Shown piece after piece: positions 38,580 to 49,980 of a stretch of 64,000 nt of DNA. This DNA comes from Isoetes taiwanensis (lineage: Eukaryota > Streptophyta > Lycopodiopsida > Isoetales > Isoetaceae), in the NCBI GenBank assembly GCA_021234155.1, contig JAJEKV010000020.1, forward strand, positions 16,793,018 to 16,857,017. The letters are read 5' to 3'. Numbering within the stretch: the stretch's first letter is position 1; each line of letters begins with the position of its first letter. The translations under genes were made by a program, and so were the position numbers. Below the pieces are notes generated by a model, which saw only the letters and a list, made by a program, of their open reading frames with translations, ran no database searches and was not told the DNA's origin.

Positions 38580-39001
38580 TGCAGCCCCATTCGTGGCAAC
38601 ATTCGTTGCCCCTCCTTTAATCTCTATGAAAGGGTCTTGCCCCTTCTTTAATCTCTATAAATGGCTCTGGACAAATTTTCTCTTCTTCTAGATCCTTACA
38701 ATCGATCATTACATTCGCTGTTATGGAATCTCCATCCTTAAAGTCTGAATCATTTTCTCCTCCTCGCCGCACTATTTTCCTCAGTTGTGGCAATGTCTGG
38801 CAAATTTTCTACTCCAAAACTACCAAGATGATCTTCCTACAATCTGCCAGATTATCTTGCAAACTTCCTTGCCAGATTATCTTGCAAACTTCTCATTTTC
38901 TCAGTTTGACTAACTTAATATCTGATTTTGTTGCAGCAATTTTTCCAAATCCAGAGAGTCATTTGTGTTCATATTCATATCTTTACATTAATCAGAGATT
39001 A
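38580..39001 (+). promoter_or_regulatory. candidate TATA promoter and short downstream frame
   Basis: A TATA-type box (ctctataaatggc, about 38657) lies in a duplicated block (tttaatctctat-aaa-gg twice, about 38616 and 38647). A pyrimidine-rich leader follows (ttttctcttcttctag), then an ATG at 38723 opening 93 codons (MESPSLKSESFSPPRRTIFL...). A 25-bp tandem duplication (agattatcttgcaaactt-) lies inside the frame at 38849-38898. I do not recognise the product. The arrangement could equally be the promoter half of a lost LTR. Confidence 0.3.
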
Positions 39002-39153
39002 TAGATGCTATTGTTTATTAGTTTTCTTATGTTTATTTCCTCAAAAGACAATGTACTTTACTTTATTTGAAGTTTAATCGTGTAAATGGACAATGTATTG
39101 CATGTTGTTTATGCATTATCTGCAGGAAAATAGAAACTTGTATTTTGGCAAAA

Positions 39154-39240
39154 TAGGTCGGTAGGTCGGTGAAAAATCCTCACCTAGGTCAGTCTTCTCC
39201 CACCTAGGTCGGCAGGTCGGCTAGGTCGGTGGGTCGGCCC
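39154..39240. repeat. AGGTCGG-type short tandem repeat
   Basis: Irregular repeats of (ta)ggtcggt / ctaggtcgg occur, with at least eight near-copies of the ggtc(g/a)g core in 87 bp. It is GC-rich compared with its flanks. Confidence 0.7.
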
Positions 39241-40193
39241 AACTATGCTATCAACAAACAAAGGACCAAGAACTTACCTGGAAATATGAGAAATAAGGTT
39301 GATTTAAGAAAAGAGACCTTGTAGTAGAGATCGGGACGAAAATCATAAAATAGGAGGGATGATACTAGAACATGAGGAAAACGTATAGAAAGAAAAATGG
39401 CCCAAAAGGTTTTCCATAATGCTACTATACTGCTGCTGTGAGAAGAACATCGAATAAGGAAAACTCGAAAAGACCAAATACATATCATTCGTCCTCGCCC
39501 AAGAATATTGATTCACTGTTTGAATCGATCTGCATATGCACCAACTTGTTAGTCACTGTATGCCCTACAAGTATGCCAATATTTTAATACTAATATTCAA
39601 TATACATCAGGGTGCCATCATTACAAGTCCTACACCACATAAGGCAACATGTTGATAACAACATTGACATAGTCATCTAGTTAACCTTATCCATCTTGGC
39701 CAAGACATTGAGACTATAAATACACATCTATAATCCACCTACACACAACATAGAACTCACTTGGCAAGTTCATCTCTTCCAACCTCCATGCACTAGAACT
39801 CACAAAGATAATACCTAGTCATTATCAAATTCCATGTAATGCAACAAAGAGTATCATAAATGGAAGCAGCTTATCCATAGAAATACTCTATAGAAACAAA
39901 AAAACTCTCGAGAGGTCAAGTTACTCTTGGGGAGAGACTACATGTGCTTGAGGGGGTTCACTTAAAAGCAATGGCGTTGTTGGCATATACTCATGCAAGC
40001 TCTACTACCTCCTTCAAAGGAAGTAACAACCCTATACATGCATTAAATAACTTGCAAATTGGGCTCTCCTAGCAAGATCTTCCTTCTTTATTACCATCCA
40101 CAACAATGAACTCAACCTTCTATATTTAAAACTTAGCACAAGCTTAGCTCACATGTCCAGTTGGATGCTGCCTAGTGGCGTGACGTTAAAACT

Positions 40194-40212
40194 ACTATCT
40201 ATCTATCTATCT
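40194..40212. repeat. (CTAT)n microsatellite
   Basis: The run actatctatctatctatct is visible directly, with about four and a half units. Confidence 0.85.
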
Positions 40213-41010
40213 TATACCATTGGCTGTAATACAATTTCCCTTACTATAAAATGCTATACATCGAATACTTATGTATTATAAATCTACCTAACAACCCTTG
40301 AACAATGAATATATTATCTAATACAGGGAAAAAATATATATATGAGATTCAAGTGTCAATAATTTTGTATCTTGATTGCTTATATAATCTTTTACACATT
40401 AGGCTACATTCTCCCATGGATGAACGATTGCATAAAGGGTCACTTCTATACTTTGATGATAAAGAACTCGAAAGCAATTTATCAATTGTTGCATTCCTAG
40501 TAAAGGCCAACGATCAGTTGCTCATTCAGATCCCTCATTATTGTAAAAAATCCAAGCTGTAGTTTGCAAGTACGCCAACATAAAATAAGACATTACTTAT
40601 AAAAAAATATTTCAGATGGAAGAAGACAGAGATAATCAAATTGAGATCCTGAAAACAATGCTTTGTCGAAAGGTTCAGATGATGAACCCCTTAAGGATTT
40701 AGTATGTGCACCTACCTCAATCATGCATTACACTACTTTCCTTTCCAATGGTACATTTTGAGTGCAACCATCCAAGTACAACTATTGTTGGGACAAGAAA
40801 TGCCTTCTAAATATGAAACGCTAAAATCTATAGGCTTGTGAACTAATGGAAGTTATGCTATCAACCAAATGGAGCGTGATAATAACTGCACATATGAGAA
40901 TTTTAATAGAAATCCAAAGATCTCAATCCTCTTAATGATCTTAAAAACCTTTTTTTTAAATACTGTACATTCCCAAAAAACATTCACTTGCGAAATTTTA
41001 TGTTTTCCAT

Positions 41011-41152
41011 TTTAGAAAAAAAATACCAAAATGCCACTACAAGTTTTGACAATCAAAACGTCCCTAAAGGGGCAATATGGTAAATTTGAAACATCAAAGA
41101 GCATTTTGGTACATATCGAAACTTGTAGGGGCGTTTTGATAATTTTTCTAAA
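41011..41152. repeat. imperfect foldback repeat upstream of PPDK
   Basis: Arms of about 36 bp at 41011-41046 and 41118-41152 pair as inverted repeats (left arm tttagaaaaa...ccactacaagttt; the right arm is its complement with about six differences). They enclose a loop of about 71 bp. The loop carries further weaker copies of the same caaaacg-ccct and attttggta motifs. It lies about 440-580 bp upstream of the PPDK start codon. It may be a small MITE-like insertion or a structured promoter element; no clear target duplication was seen. Confidence 0.55.
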
Positions 41153-41231
41153 AATTAAACTCAAAATAAGAGATGGCGGATGCCCCATTGCTATTACGTC
41201 CATAAATAATGGTTCAATCAGGATGTCATAA

Positions 41232-41355
41232 AAGAATATGTTCTATTGGGAAGATACTCGAGAAATTGTACTTGCTGCTACTGCCAAGAGTTTAAGAATA
41301 TGTTCTAGTCACAAAGATACTCGAACAGGTGTAGTTGCTATTTATGGAAGAATAA
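41232..41355 (+). repeat. 62-bp tandem duplication in the PPDK upstream region
   Basis: Two diverged copies begin aagaatatgttcta at 41232 and 41294. Both continue with agatactcga and a t(a/t)gttgcta-type end. They end about 240 bp before the PPDK ATG, within the likely promoter, so they could duplicate a binding site. That role is inference. Confidence 0.55.
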
Positions 41356-41488
41356 GAAATTGCTCCGTTCCCTACCAAAATCTCACTCGAGAGTAAAAGA
41401 CAATAGCAGCATTATCAGCTTTCGGATTATGTTCCATTCAAAATACACAGATATTTGGGATGTTCTAGTTGAAATCGTCATATGGCCC

Positions 41489-41496
41489 TAAATATA
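41489..41496 (+). promoter_or_regulatory. TATA-like box of PPDK
   Basis: TAAATATA lies within the near-palindrome ggccctaaatataggcc, 95 bp upstream of the start codon at 41591. This would give a transcription start near 41525 and a leader of about 65 nt. No other convincing TATA box lies in the 250 bp before the ATG. Confidence 0.4.
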
Positions 41497-41590
41497 GGCC
41501 ACAAGATTTGTATGTTCTGAATAATGCCACACAAGCAGACAATGTTGCCGCAGTATTATTGCTTCAAAATTAGGCTCCCTTAATTTAGTA

Positions 41591-44500
41591 ATGGTGGCGG
41601 CAGCCATGTCTGTCCGACGGATATCCTTCTTAAGCAATTCACGCAGAGACAATGTTAACTTCGATTGTGTCCTTCCAATTCTCTCTAAATTTTCACACAA
41701 TATGTCGGTTGAAGCTATGGCTTATACTCCAATCAATGGAACAGTGCTGAAGCTTTCTGGCACAAATGCATGCTCTATAATCCCATCTCAATTGGGTGTC
41801 AAGAGAGCCGTATCAGCTGTAAAATCTCACGATATGGATGTTCGGTGTCAAGTAGCAACTGCTCCAGCTTCTAAGACCAAACAGGTTGGCAATTGGAAGA
41901 ACAATTAATCTGTTTTTTGTTCTGAATTTTTGCTTTTCTGATTGCAGCGAGTGTATTCATTTGGTAAGGGGTTGAGCGAAGGCAACAAAAGTATGAAATC
42001 AACGGTAATGACTTGCTTCAGTACATAAAATATTATTCCATTTACAGCCCCCAACATCTGGTTTTATTGTCGTTTGAAATATCACAACACACGATCACTT
42101 GAACGTGCAAATAGCATATCAAGCTTGTTTCCAGAAATTAGATAAAAGCCATTAACGACATTAACAATTTCATAAGTAATAGGTGCAGACAGATGCTGAC
42201 ATCAAAGCATATCATAACCCAATTTATGTTGAGCAGAGGTGAAAAGAATGCTATAAATGTTATTGCAATCTGCGATCCCATGTAACGTAGTTTCACGAGC
42301 CAATAGTTGAAATCGAAGTCAGTTATCACCCAAGACCATACCATATACCTTCTCCAAGCGGTGCCAGTCCAAAAAAAAATGATATGATCCTGAGCTTCCA
42401 AATTTACAAGATGGAACTGACTAAGTATTTTGTTTAACAGCTTGGTGGAAAGGGTGCAAATCTTGCAGAAATGTCAAGCATAGGCTTATCAGTGCCACCA
42501 GGTTTTACAATCACCACAGAAACCTGCCAAGAATACTTTGAGAATGGAAATAAGTTCCCTGCTGGTTTATGGGAAGAAGTTCTTCAAGCACTTGAACGTG
42601 TGGAGAACATGATGAACGCCACCCTGGGCAACCCAGCCACGCCATTGTTAGTTTCCGTTAGATCTGGTGCAGCGGTAAGTTTTTATTAAAGCTATCCCTT
42701 TCTTCTGCTGTACAATAATTGATCTCATGTCAAATTGGTTCTGTAATTTTGTCTGAGAAGAATCAAAGCATTTTGGATATTATAGTTCCATTGATTATGT
42801 GCATGTGTTCAGATCTCCATGCCAGGCATGATGGACACTGTCTTAAATTTAGGATTAAACGACAACGTTGTGCTGGGTCTGGCATCCCGAAGTGGCGAAA
42901 GGTTTGCATATGATTCCTATCGGCGTTTCTTAGACATGTTTGGAGATGTGGTAGGTATATGAATACTATGTGAGATGGTGAATTGCACAATGTTTTACTA
43001 AAGTTTTCCTTAATTTTGAAGGTTATGGGTGTACCACATTCACTTTTTGAGCATGAACTAAACAACCTTAAAATAGCTCGTGGAGTGGACCTTGACACTG
43101 ACCTTACAGTTGAGGACTTAAAGCAACTTGTTTCTAGATACAAAAATGTGTACATTAAGAGCACTGGAAAAGACTTCCCATCTGGTATAGTATTGCGATG
43201 CTTCAAATCGTTTCAAAATATAATAATCACATACTGAAAAACCGGGCATTGATGATCATGTGCAGATCCTAAAGAACAACTTCAACGTGCAATAACAGCT
43301 GTATTTGAATCCTGGAACAGTTCAAGAGCTATTAAATACCGCAATATCAATCAGATCTTTGGCCTACAAGGCACAGCAGTGAACATACAAGCAATGGTCT
43401 TTGGGAACATGGGAGCTGATTCAGGCACAGGAGTGCTATTTACTCGTAGTCCTAGTACAGGAGAAAAGAAACTCTACGGAGAATATCTAGTCAATGCACA
43501 GGTTAGGAAAAAGAAAACATGGCTTGTAGGGGGCGTAAACAACTATGTGTTGTCCATGTATTGAAATATTGTCCTTAAACTAACGTATCTCCTAGGGTGA
43601 GGACGTTGTGGCAGGTATTCGCACACCAGAAGACATTGAAACAATGAAGAATCGACTACCAGCAGCTTATGAAGAATTGGTCCATAACTGTGAAATACTT
43701 GAGAAGCATTACAAAGACATGATGGTACGGAACTGTTCCTAATCTTCTTTTAGAAGTAAGATATGAGGTTGAAAGAAGGAAGGGCTGAGCGTAGTCCATT
43801 TCTTAGTATGTAGGATTCTAAGAATATATGAGATAAATGTAACTGACCTAAGGATAAGGCCAGCACGAAAATAGATATATTAGTTGTCATACTTGGGAGT
43901 ACAAGCGGTCATCTGATTATTGACCTAAACAGCTGATCGTATGCTGGGATCCTTTTAGAAGCAAAATTAATATGCAGTCCATCTAGACAAGGAACCACAT
44001 ACTTGAGATTCGATAATTCATGTTTCATCAGCAGTTTTATCAAAACTTTACGCAGGAACCAAGGCTGGCTGATGCAGTCTTCGTTTTGCAGCCCAACCCT
44101 GACGTGGCATATACCTCAGCCCTTGATTTGCAAAGTGCAAACACCATATATTCTAATATTAAGTAGTTCCTATACGCGTTTCATTGGCTCAGACAATATC
44201 ATGACAAAAAACAATGTAACAGTCTCTCATTTCAAATAATTTCCGCCTTTTTTTTAATTACTTCCCATAATCACAGAAGAATACCAATTTCTCTGACTTT
44301 TCTCATGTAGATTAAGAATGTAAAACATCCATTCGAACATCCATTTGATAGAATTCTTCCAACATTTGTGCAACAGCCAAAGCTAAAATTTTACTATAAT
44401 AGATGGTAGTTTTTGCATCATACCACATTGTGGTATCCCATAGGGTTGTAAAGAGAGAGGTTCTCTACATGCCTTGCCCTCTGTTTACTGAAATATGCCA

Positions 44501-47500
44501 ATTTGCTTTTATCATCTTCCCAAAGTTCTGGAACTTGGAAAGACCACGTGACTTGTGCGTGTTCAACCTGTAGAACCTTTGTCCATTGGGAGATAGCTGG
44601 TAACTTCTGTAATTCCATTAATTAATTTTGTTAGAATAACATTCGTTTATGTGGACTCGCGCAAGCAAACAATGAATTCTTGATTGCCCTTTTAAACTGA
44701 TTGTCTGAGCATTGCATGGAGACGAAACTTTGACCTGTGATAGAACATAGAGTGACTGAGAAAGTTAATGAGATCTTGACAAGGACTACTGTACTTTCTG
44801 ATCTCTCACTAAAGCTTGTCACCAAGTTGCCAGAAATCACTTACATTGGTTCTGTACCTTTTAGAAAGGGTAAATTATCCACATGGATCTAAGTGCTAGT
44901 TTTAATTATCCCTGCTGTACCCTTGGCTAGGATATTGAGTTCACTGTCCAAGAAGGAAGACTCTGGATGCTGCAATGCCGAACTGGAAAACGTACTGGAG
45001 CTGGTGCAGTAAAGATTGCTGTGGACATGGTTCGTGAAAATATTGTTGATGTTCGTACGGCCATTGGCATGGTGGAACCCCAACATCTGGATCAACTTTT
45101 ACATCCTCAGGTAAAACTTGTAGCCATAACTAGCATGCTGGATACATCTTAGATAACTTTTTGCATAGATCCTTGAACTTTTTCGTCGTTTGTACAGTTT
45201 GAAGATCCAACTCTGTATAAGGACAAGGTTGTCGCAACTGGCCTTCCAGCCTCACCTGGAGCAGCTGTGGGACAATTGGTTTTCAGTGCAGAAGATGCAG
45301 AAACTTGGCATGCACAGGGAAAACAAGTTATTCTGGTAGATTTCATAATTTAGAAATTCTGCTCTTATTCTTATTCTACTACTATATTCATGTTGAGAGC
45401 CATTTTCCAGGTTAGGAATGAAACGAGCCCAGAGGACGTGGGTGGAATGCATGTGGCTGTTGGTATTCTTACAGCTCGAGGTGGAATGACATCCCACGCC
45501 GCTGTAGTGGCACGTGGATGGGGAAAATGCTGTGTATCGGGTTGCCCCGATATACGTGTTAATGATGCTAAGAAGGTCTCATACATTTAATTCCCTGTCC
45601 TGCCTTTCCAAAGTGTTAAAATTTTGGCTTGATGTGAATTTAGACCATGACAGTCGAGGGACAAACCTTCAATGAAGGGGACTGGATGTCTCTTAACGGA
45701 ACAACTGGAGAAGTCATTATTGGTAAACAACAACTATCTCCACCAGCATTGAGTGGCGATCTAGGCACATTTATGAACTGGGTTGATCAACATCGCAGAC
45801 TCAAGGTAACATAATGTAACTTCTATTCTCTAGACATCTGGTATTCATATTCTATTCTCTAGACATCGGTTATCTATTCAACCGGGCCCTACAAAGATAC
45901 TTCATTCCTGGTCCTACAAAGATACTTCATTCCTGGGTCTTTACATTTGACTTACGCAAAAATTTGTTGCATAACAAAAACCAGAAATGTGTTTTGCTTT
46001 TTATGTATGAGAATGAAGGCCATCGTCAATCTCACATAGTTATTAACGAGAAAAAAGAATGGTTAAGGCTTGATATTCATACATGGTTATGCAGGTGATG
46101 GCGAATGCAGATACTCCTGAGGATGCTTTAACTGCTCGGAATAATGGAGCACTTGGAATTGGTCTTTGCAGGACAGAGCATATGGTAATGAAGATCCCTA
46201 AAGAGCGCTATGATGTTTTATTGTCATATTCTCCGCATGATTTCTTGTTTCTAGCTTTCTAATCCATGCCTTATGGTCTTAACCAGTTCTTTGCCTCAGA
46301 TGAAAGAATCAAAGCTGTCAGGCACATGATTATGGCATCCACAACAAGCCAACGACAAATTGCTCTGGATAAGTTGTTACCTTACCAGCGGTCCGATTTT
46401 GAAGGAATATTTCGTGCTATGGACGGTAATATTGCTAGACAAAATTCTCCTTGGTCCATTCACTTGGAATTTATACTTATTAAACCACCTGAATACTTCC
46501 AAATATTTATAGATGGCCATAGCCACATTTGCCCAGCAACAGATGGAAGGAAAACATCTGCACATTTCCAAGGGTCTTAGCTCTCTTAGTATATGCCTGA
46601 ATATTTCTGAATAATCATAAATACCAGAAACATAAGGTTTATCAAGAGCATCTGTGTACTTCAATTTGCCTACCAAGAAATGAACCCAACGGACTTAGCA
46701 CTGGTAGCTGTTCGATGCCTTAAACATCTGCCAAAGGGTTCGTCGACCAGGTTTGTGAAATCAATAGCAGCGGGCCTGTTGTTACCACGTCACTTGCAGT
46801 GAATCCAAATATCTGGTGGGATCCATCTGTTGCATAATATCACTGGGGGCAACATCTTCGAGTGTTGCCTAACAGGTCCCAAACCCTTTTGGACACGTAC
46901 AGAATCTACTTGTACTGGTCCCAGTAGCTATCCATGGCTAATACATATGTTGTCAAAGTTTAATGTGCTTCTATAGATCACTGCAATTTCATTTGCATTT
47001 TTTACTTAAAGTTTATCTTCATTTTAGAGTTTACAATCGCAATTTCTGCATTTAATAAGACTCTCTCGTACTACTTGTAGGCCTTCCTGTCACAATACGG
47101 TTATTGGATCCTCCACTACACGAATTCCTCCCTGAGGGTGATATTGATGAGATAGTTGAGGAGCTGGCAAAGGAGACGGGAGTGAAAGAGGAGGAGGTTT
47201 TGTCACGGATAGAGAAATTATCAGAAGTTAATCCCATGTTAGGATTTCGTGGTTGCCGGTAAGTATTAAAGCAGCATTGGCTATCATGAGAATCACCAAG
47301 AGATAGGAAATAAGTTCTTATGTATGCAACAAAGTAATAAAAATAGAGCCCAAAGCCCACAGCTTTAAGGTAGCTTTAGGATAAGACCCAAAAAGCTCTT
47401 TTTTCCAACAAAAATGGTCACATATGAGAAACCTGAGTAAGCAGAATAATTGTTCTTCCCTCGATGCAAATAGCTTAACTGCTCCCGACAATTTCTAATA

Positions 47501-49793
47501 ATAGGGTCTCAATCTCTACCCAGATGCGAATGGCATTATTCATGTTCTTCAGTGTTTTTTGATGCAGTATTGATATTATTTCAGCACAGTAGCCAATAAG
47601 TTATTTAGATTCATTATAATTCAATGTGCCATTCATAGAAACTAATGCACACATGTTCATATGTCAGGCTTGGAATTTCTTATCCAGAGTTGACAGAAAT
47701 GCAAACAAGAGCAATACTTGAAGCTTCCATAGCCATGGTTAACCAAGGAGTCGTCGTACTTCCTGAAATTATGGTGCCCTTGGTTGGAACTGCACAGGTA
47801 ACATATAGTACCATAAAGAGACACAAACCCAAAATTCACATGTCTTCTCCTATACAGATTGTACCAAAGATCTAGTCACTTATCATGAAACCTAAACACA
47901 CGCTTTAAGATGCTATGGGATAAAAAGGAATAATTTCATTTCACATGCAGTCAATTCCATCCTAGGCCATATTTTGGAGGAAAGTGGAAGTTATCAGACA
48001 GGTGATGAAAAGGATGACGTATTGTAGGTAGACAATGAAACCCATGCTGGTCACATAGAGGAGCTACATGCTTGTAGCTATGACGATCTATCATCTATAC
48101 TTGCTGTGGGCAGATGGATGTGCGATGATGAGATAATGTGGCAATGCAGCAGGTTTGATGGAGACTTCGGGCGCTCAAGACATGCTACCATATGTAAATT
48201 AAGTCAGTAGATGTTAGAACACAATACAATGAGTCAGTTTCACCACAACGATGACGGCAGCAGAAGAAAACTGAGACACTATACCTGGTGTCAACAAGGT
48301 CCAATTTGCTGTTGGAAGATCCAGCAAATCATAATTATCCGAATCTCAGTATAGGAAGGAGCTAAATGCTGCTATGCTTGTTTCCGTAAGCTGCACAACC
48401 TTCAATTGTAGATGGCACGATCCCATGCATGCAGAAACTAGAGCTTTCCTAGATCTGGATTAACATTCTCAACCTGGGAACGTACTTGTTGCCTCTGAAT
48501 GACATAAACTTGCATATAATAACTCATGTTGTTTGATGCTCTAACCAGCAGGCTTCTATCTGATATTTATGAATAACATGATCAGGAGCTCATAGATCAA
48601 ATAGCTGTTATTCACACGGTTGCCGACAAGGTCTTTTCAGAAACAGGTGCAAGCATCGAATATAAAATTGGGACCATGATTGAGATTCCTCGAGCTGCCC
48701 TTGTTGCTGACGAGGTGGTCTTTGAAACCCGCTTAGATAGTATTGTTTGCATCTTTCTGTGATTGCTGTCTGATTGAATAAGACGCTTTGCAGGTTGCAA
48801 GATATGCAGATTTTTTCTCTTTCGGAACGAACGACTTAACCCAGATGACATTTGGCTACAGCAGAGATGATGTCAGCAAGTTCTTGCCAAATTATCTATC
48901 AAAAGGAATTCTCCAGCATGATCCTTTTGAGGTATCCCTTCAAATTAAGATAGTGCTCACACATAATAAAGGATCTTGTTAACTCCCAGCTCTTGCAGGT
49001 GTTAGACCAGAAAGGTGTGGGCCAACTTATAAAAATTGCGACCAATCGTGGGAAAGAATCAAAACCTGAACTGAAGGTAGTAGATATACTTTCTTTTGCA
49101 TCTTTTGTGATAGATAATTTCAAAATAATTTTAAATGTAGACTTGATAACTGTCTAACTTTGGGAAATCCTAGTCTTTCCCTACTAACATCTCCACCTGA
49201 TTTCCAAGCTGTGCTGATTTTCAACCTTATGCGTCCTTACTTGCAAGCGAAGTCCTAAACCACTGACCTGCGGGTATTGATGGAGAACTGAAAACTGACC
49301 ATTTGAGACCTAAAGTACTGTGGCTACTTGTTTCTGAGCCATCCTCCACCATCTACGCAAATAACTCTTACAAAAGCCATAGCTTGTACGGAGCCACTCT
49401 CCAATTCTTTTCCTGCTGCACTTTTTCCTCGTCGAAGAAAACCGATCTTTAGGTTAATTGGCGCGCTATAACTATTGCAGAAAATACATGGCTCTATCAA
49501 TATCAGAAGAGGCGCTTTGCTGTCTGCTTAAAAATTTGGTCTCGGAAAGCTTATAAAAAGTTTGTAATGTTTGTTAGGTTGGAGTTTGTGGCGAGCATGG
49601 GGGAGAGCCCTCTTCGGTTGCGTTTTTCCACGAGGCAGGGCTTGATTATGTCTCCTGTTCACCATTCAGGTCTAATTTTTTATTTTGATGAATTAACCTG
49701 AACCGTTTATATGCATACTGATCTTTTGATTATCATCATTGCAGGGTTCCCATTGCAAGATTGGCCGCAGCTCAAGCTGCAATAAAATCTTAG
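41591..49793 (+). CDS. PPDK: pyruvate, phosphate dikinase, chloroplast-type (20 exons)
   Basis: PPDK converts pyruvate, ATP and phosphate to PEP, AMP and pyrophosphate. Exons by GT-AG rule and frame: 41591-41884, 41948-42004, 42441-42674, 42813-42950, 43022-43184, 43266-43501, 43596-43724, 44931-45110, 45198-45335, 45411-45575, 45644-45805, 46095-46184, 46287-46425, 47081-47258, 47668-47797, 48586-48714, 48794-48931, 48999-49076, 49578-49669, 49745-49793. They total 2919 nt and 972 residues, close to the plant family length. The start is the first ATG after an in-frame stop near 41520. Residues 1 to about 95 are Ser/Arg-rich and fit a chloroplast transit peptide. The nucleotide-binding half follows ([18 protein letters not shown]). 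[13 protein letters not shown] holds catalytic His552 and Thr550, the residue equivalent to the site phosphorylated by the regulatory protein PDRP1. The PEP/pyruvate barrel ends with catalytic Cys930 in [10 protein letters not shown]. No frameshift or missing block was found. The Ala before RGGMTSH is Glu in flowering-plant enzymes I know. The exon 16 donor (gag|gtggtc) is weak. Intron 1 is only 63 bp; introns 7, 13, 15 and 18 are the longest. Confidence 0.96.
43725..44930 (+). other. PPDK intron 7 (largest intron)
   Basis: 1206 bp between donor atg|gtacgg and acceptor ggctag|gatatt. It contains short open frames on both strands (for example 44418-44618 minus, 66 codons) with no family motif. 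Introns 13 (655 bp) and 15 (788 bp) are likewise without recognisable genes. Confidence 0.7.
45821..45935 (+). repeat. two micro-duplications in PPDK intron 11
   Basis: Ttctattctctagacatc occurs twice about 28 bp apart (near 45822 and 45850). Next to it, ggtcctacaaagatacttca (the first copy with a base change) occurs twice about 24 bp apart (near 45886 and 45910). Both are local tandem duplications within the intron. Confidence 0.65.
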
Positions 49794-49980
49794 GATTAAG
49801 TAGAGGGCTAGAGTGGCCACTTTGTCATGTATCTAAAAAATTTACATGTACAGTTCAAGGTGGCCAACTTTGTCATGTATCTAAACTATAGCATGTGTAA
49901 AGTTTAAGTATCATGTACAGTTCAATAGTAGTGGTTTATAAATATACCAAGTGTTCACAAGTAATGTTATACAAGAAATT
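49794..49980 (+). other. PPDK 3' UTR with a tandem duplication
   Basis: After the TAG at 49791-49793, a segment starting gtggcca-ctttgtcatgta occurs at 49813 and 49860 (47 bp apart), each followed by an acatgtacagttcaa-like end. An aataaa signal overlaps the last coding codons (49781-49786), which is too early to be the poly(A) signal. The tataaatata at about 49937 is a weaker candidate. Confidence 0.55.

Noticed and set aside
40305-40562. 85-codon plus frame as a gene
   Set aside because: No recognisable motif, no splice or promoter context, and composition typical of AT-rich intergenic DNA.
42763-43206. 147-codon minus-strand open frame
   Set aside because: It lies opposite PPDK exons 4 and 5 and is a shadow of conserved coding sequence.
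46266-46580. 104-codon plus frame starting before PPDK exon 13
   Set aside because: It reads through the real splice donor at 46425 into the intron; only 46287-46425 is coding.
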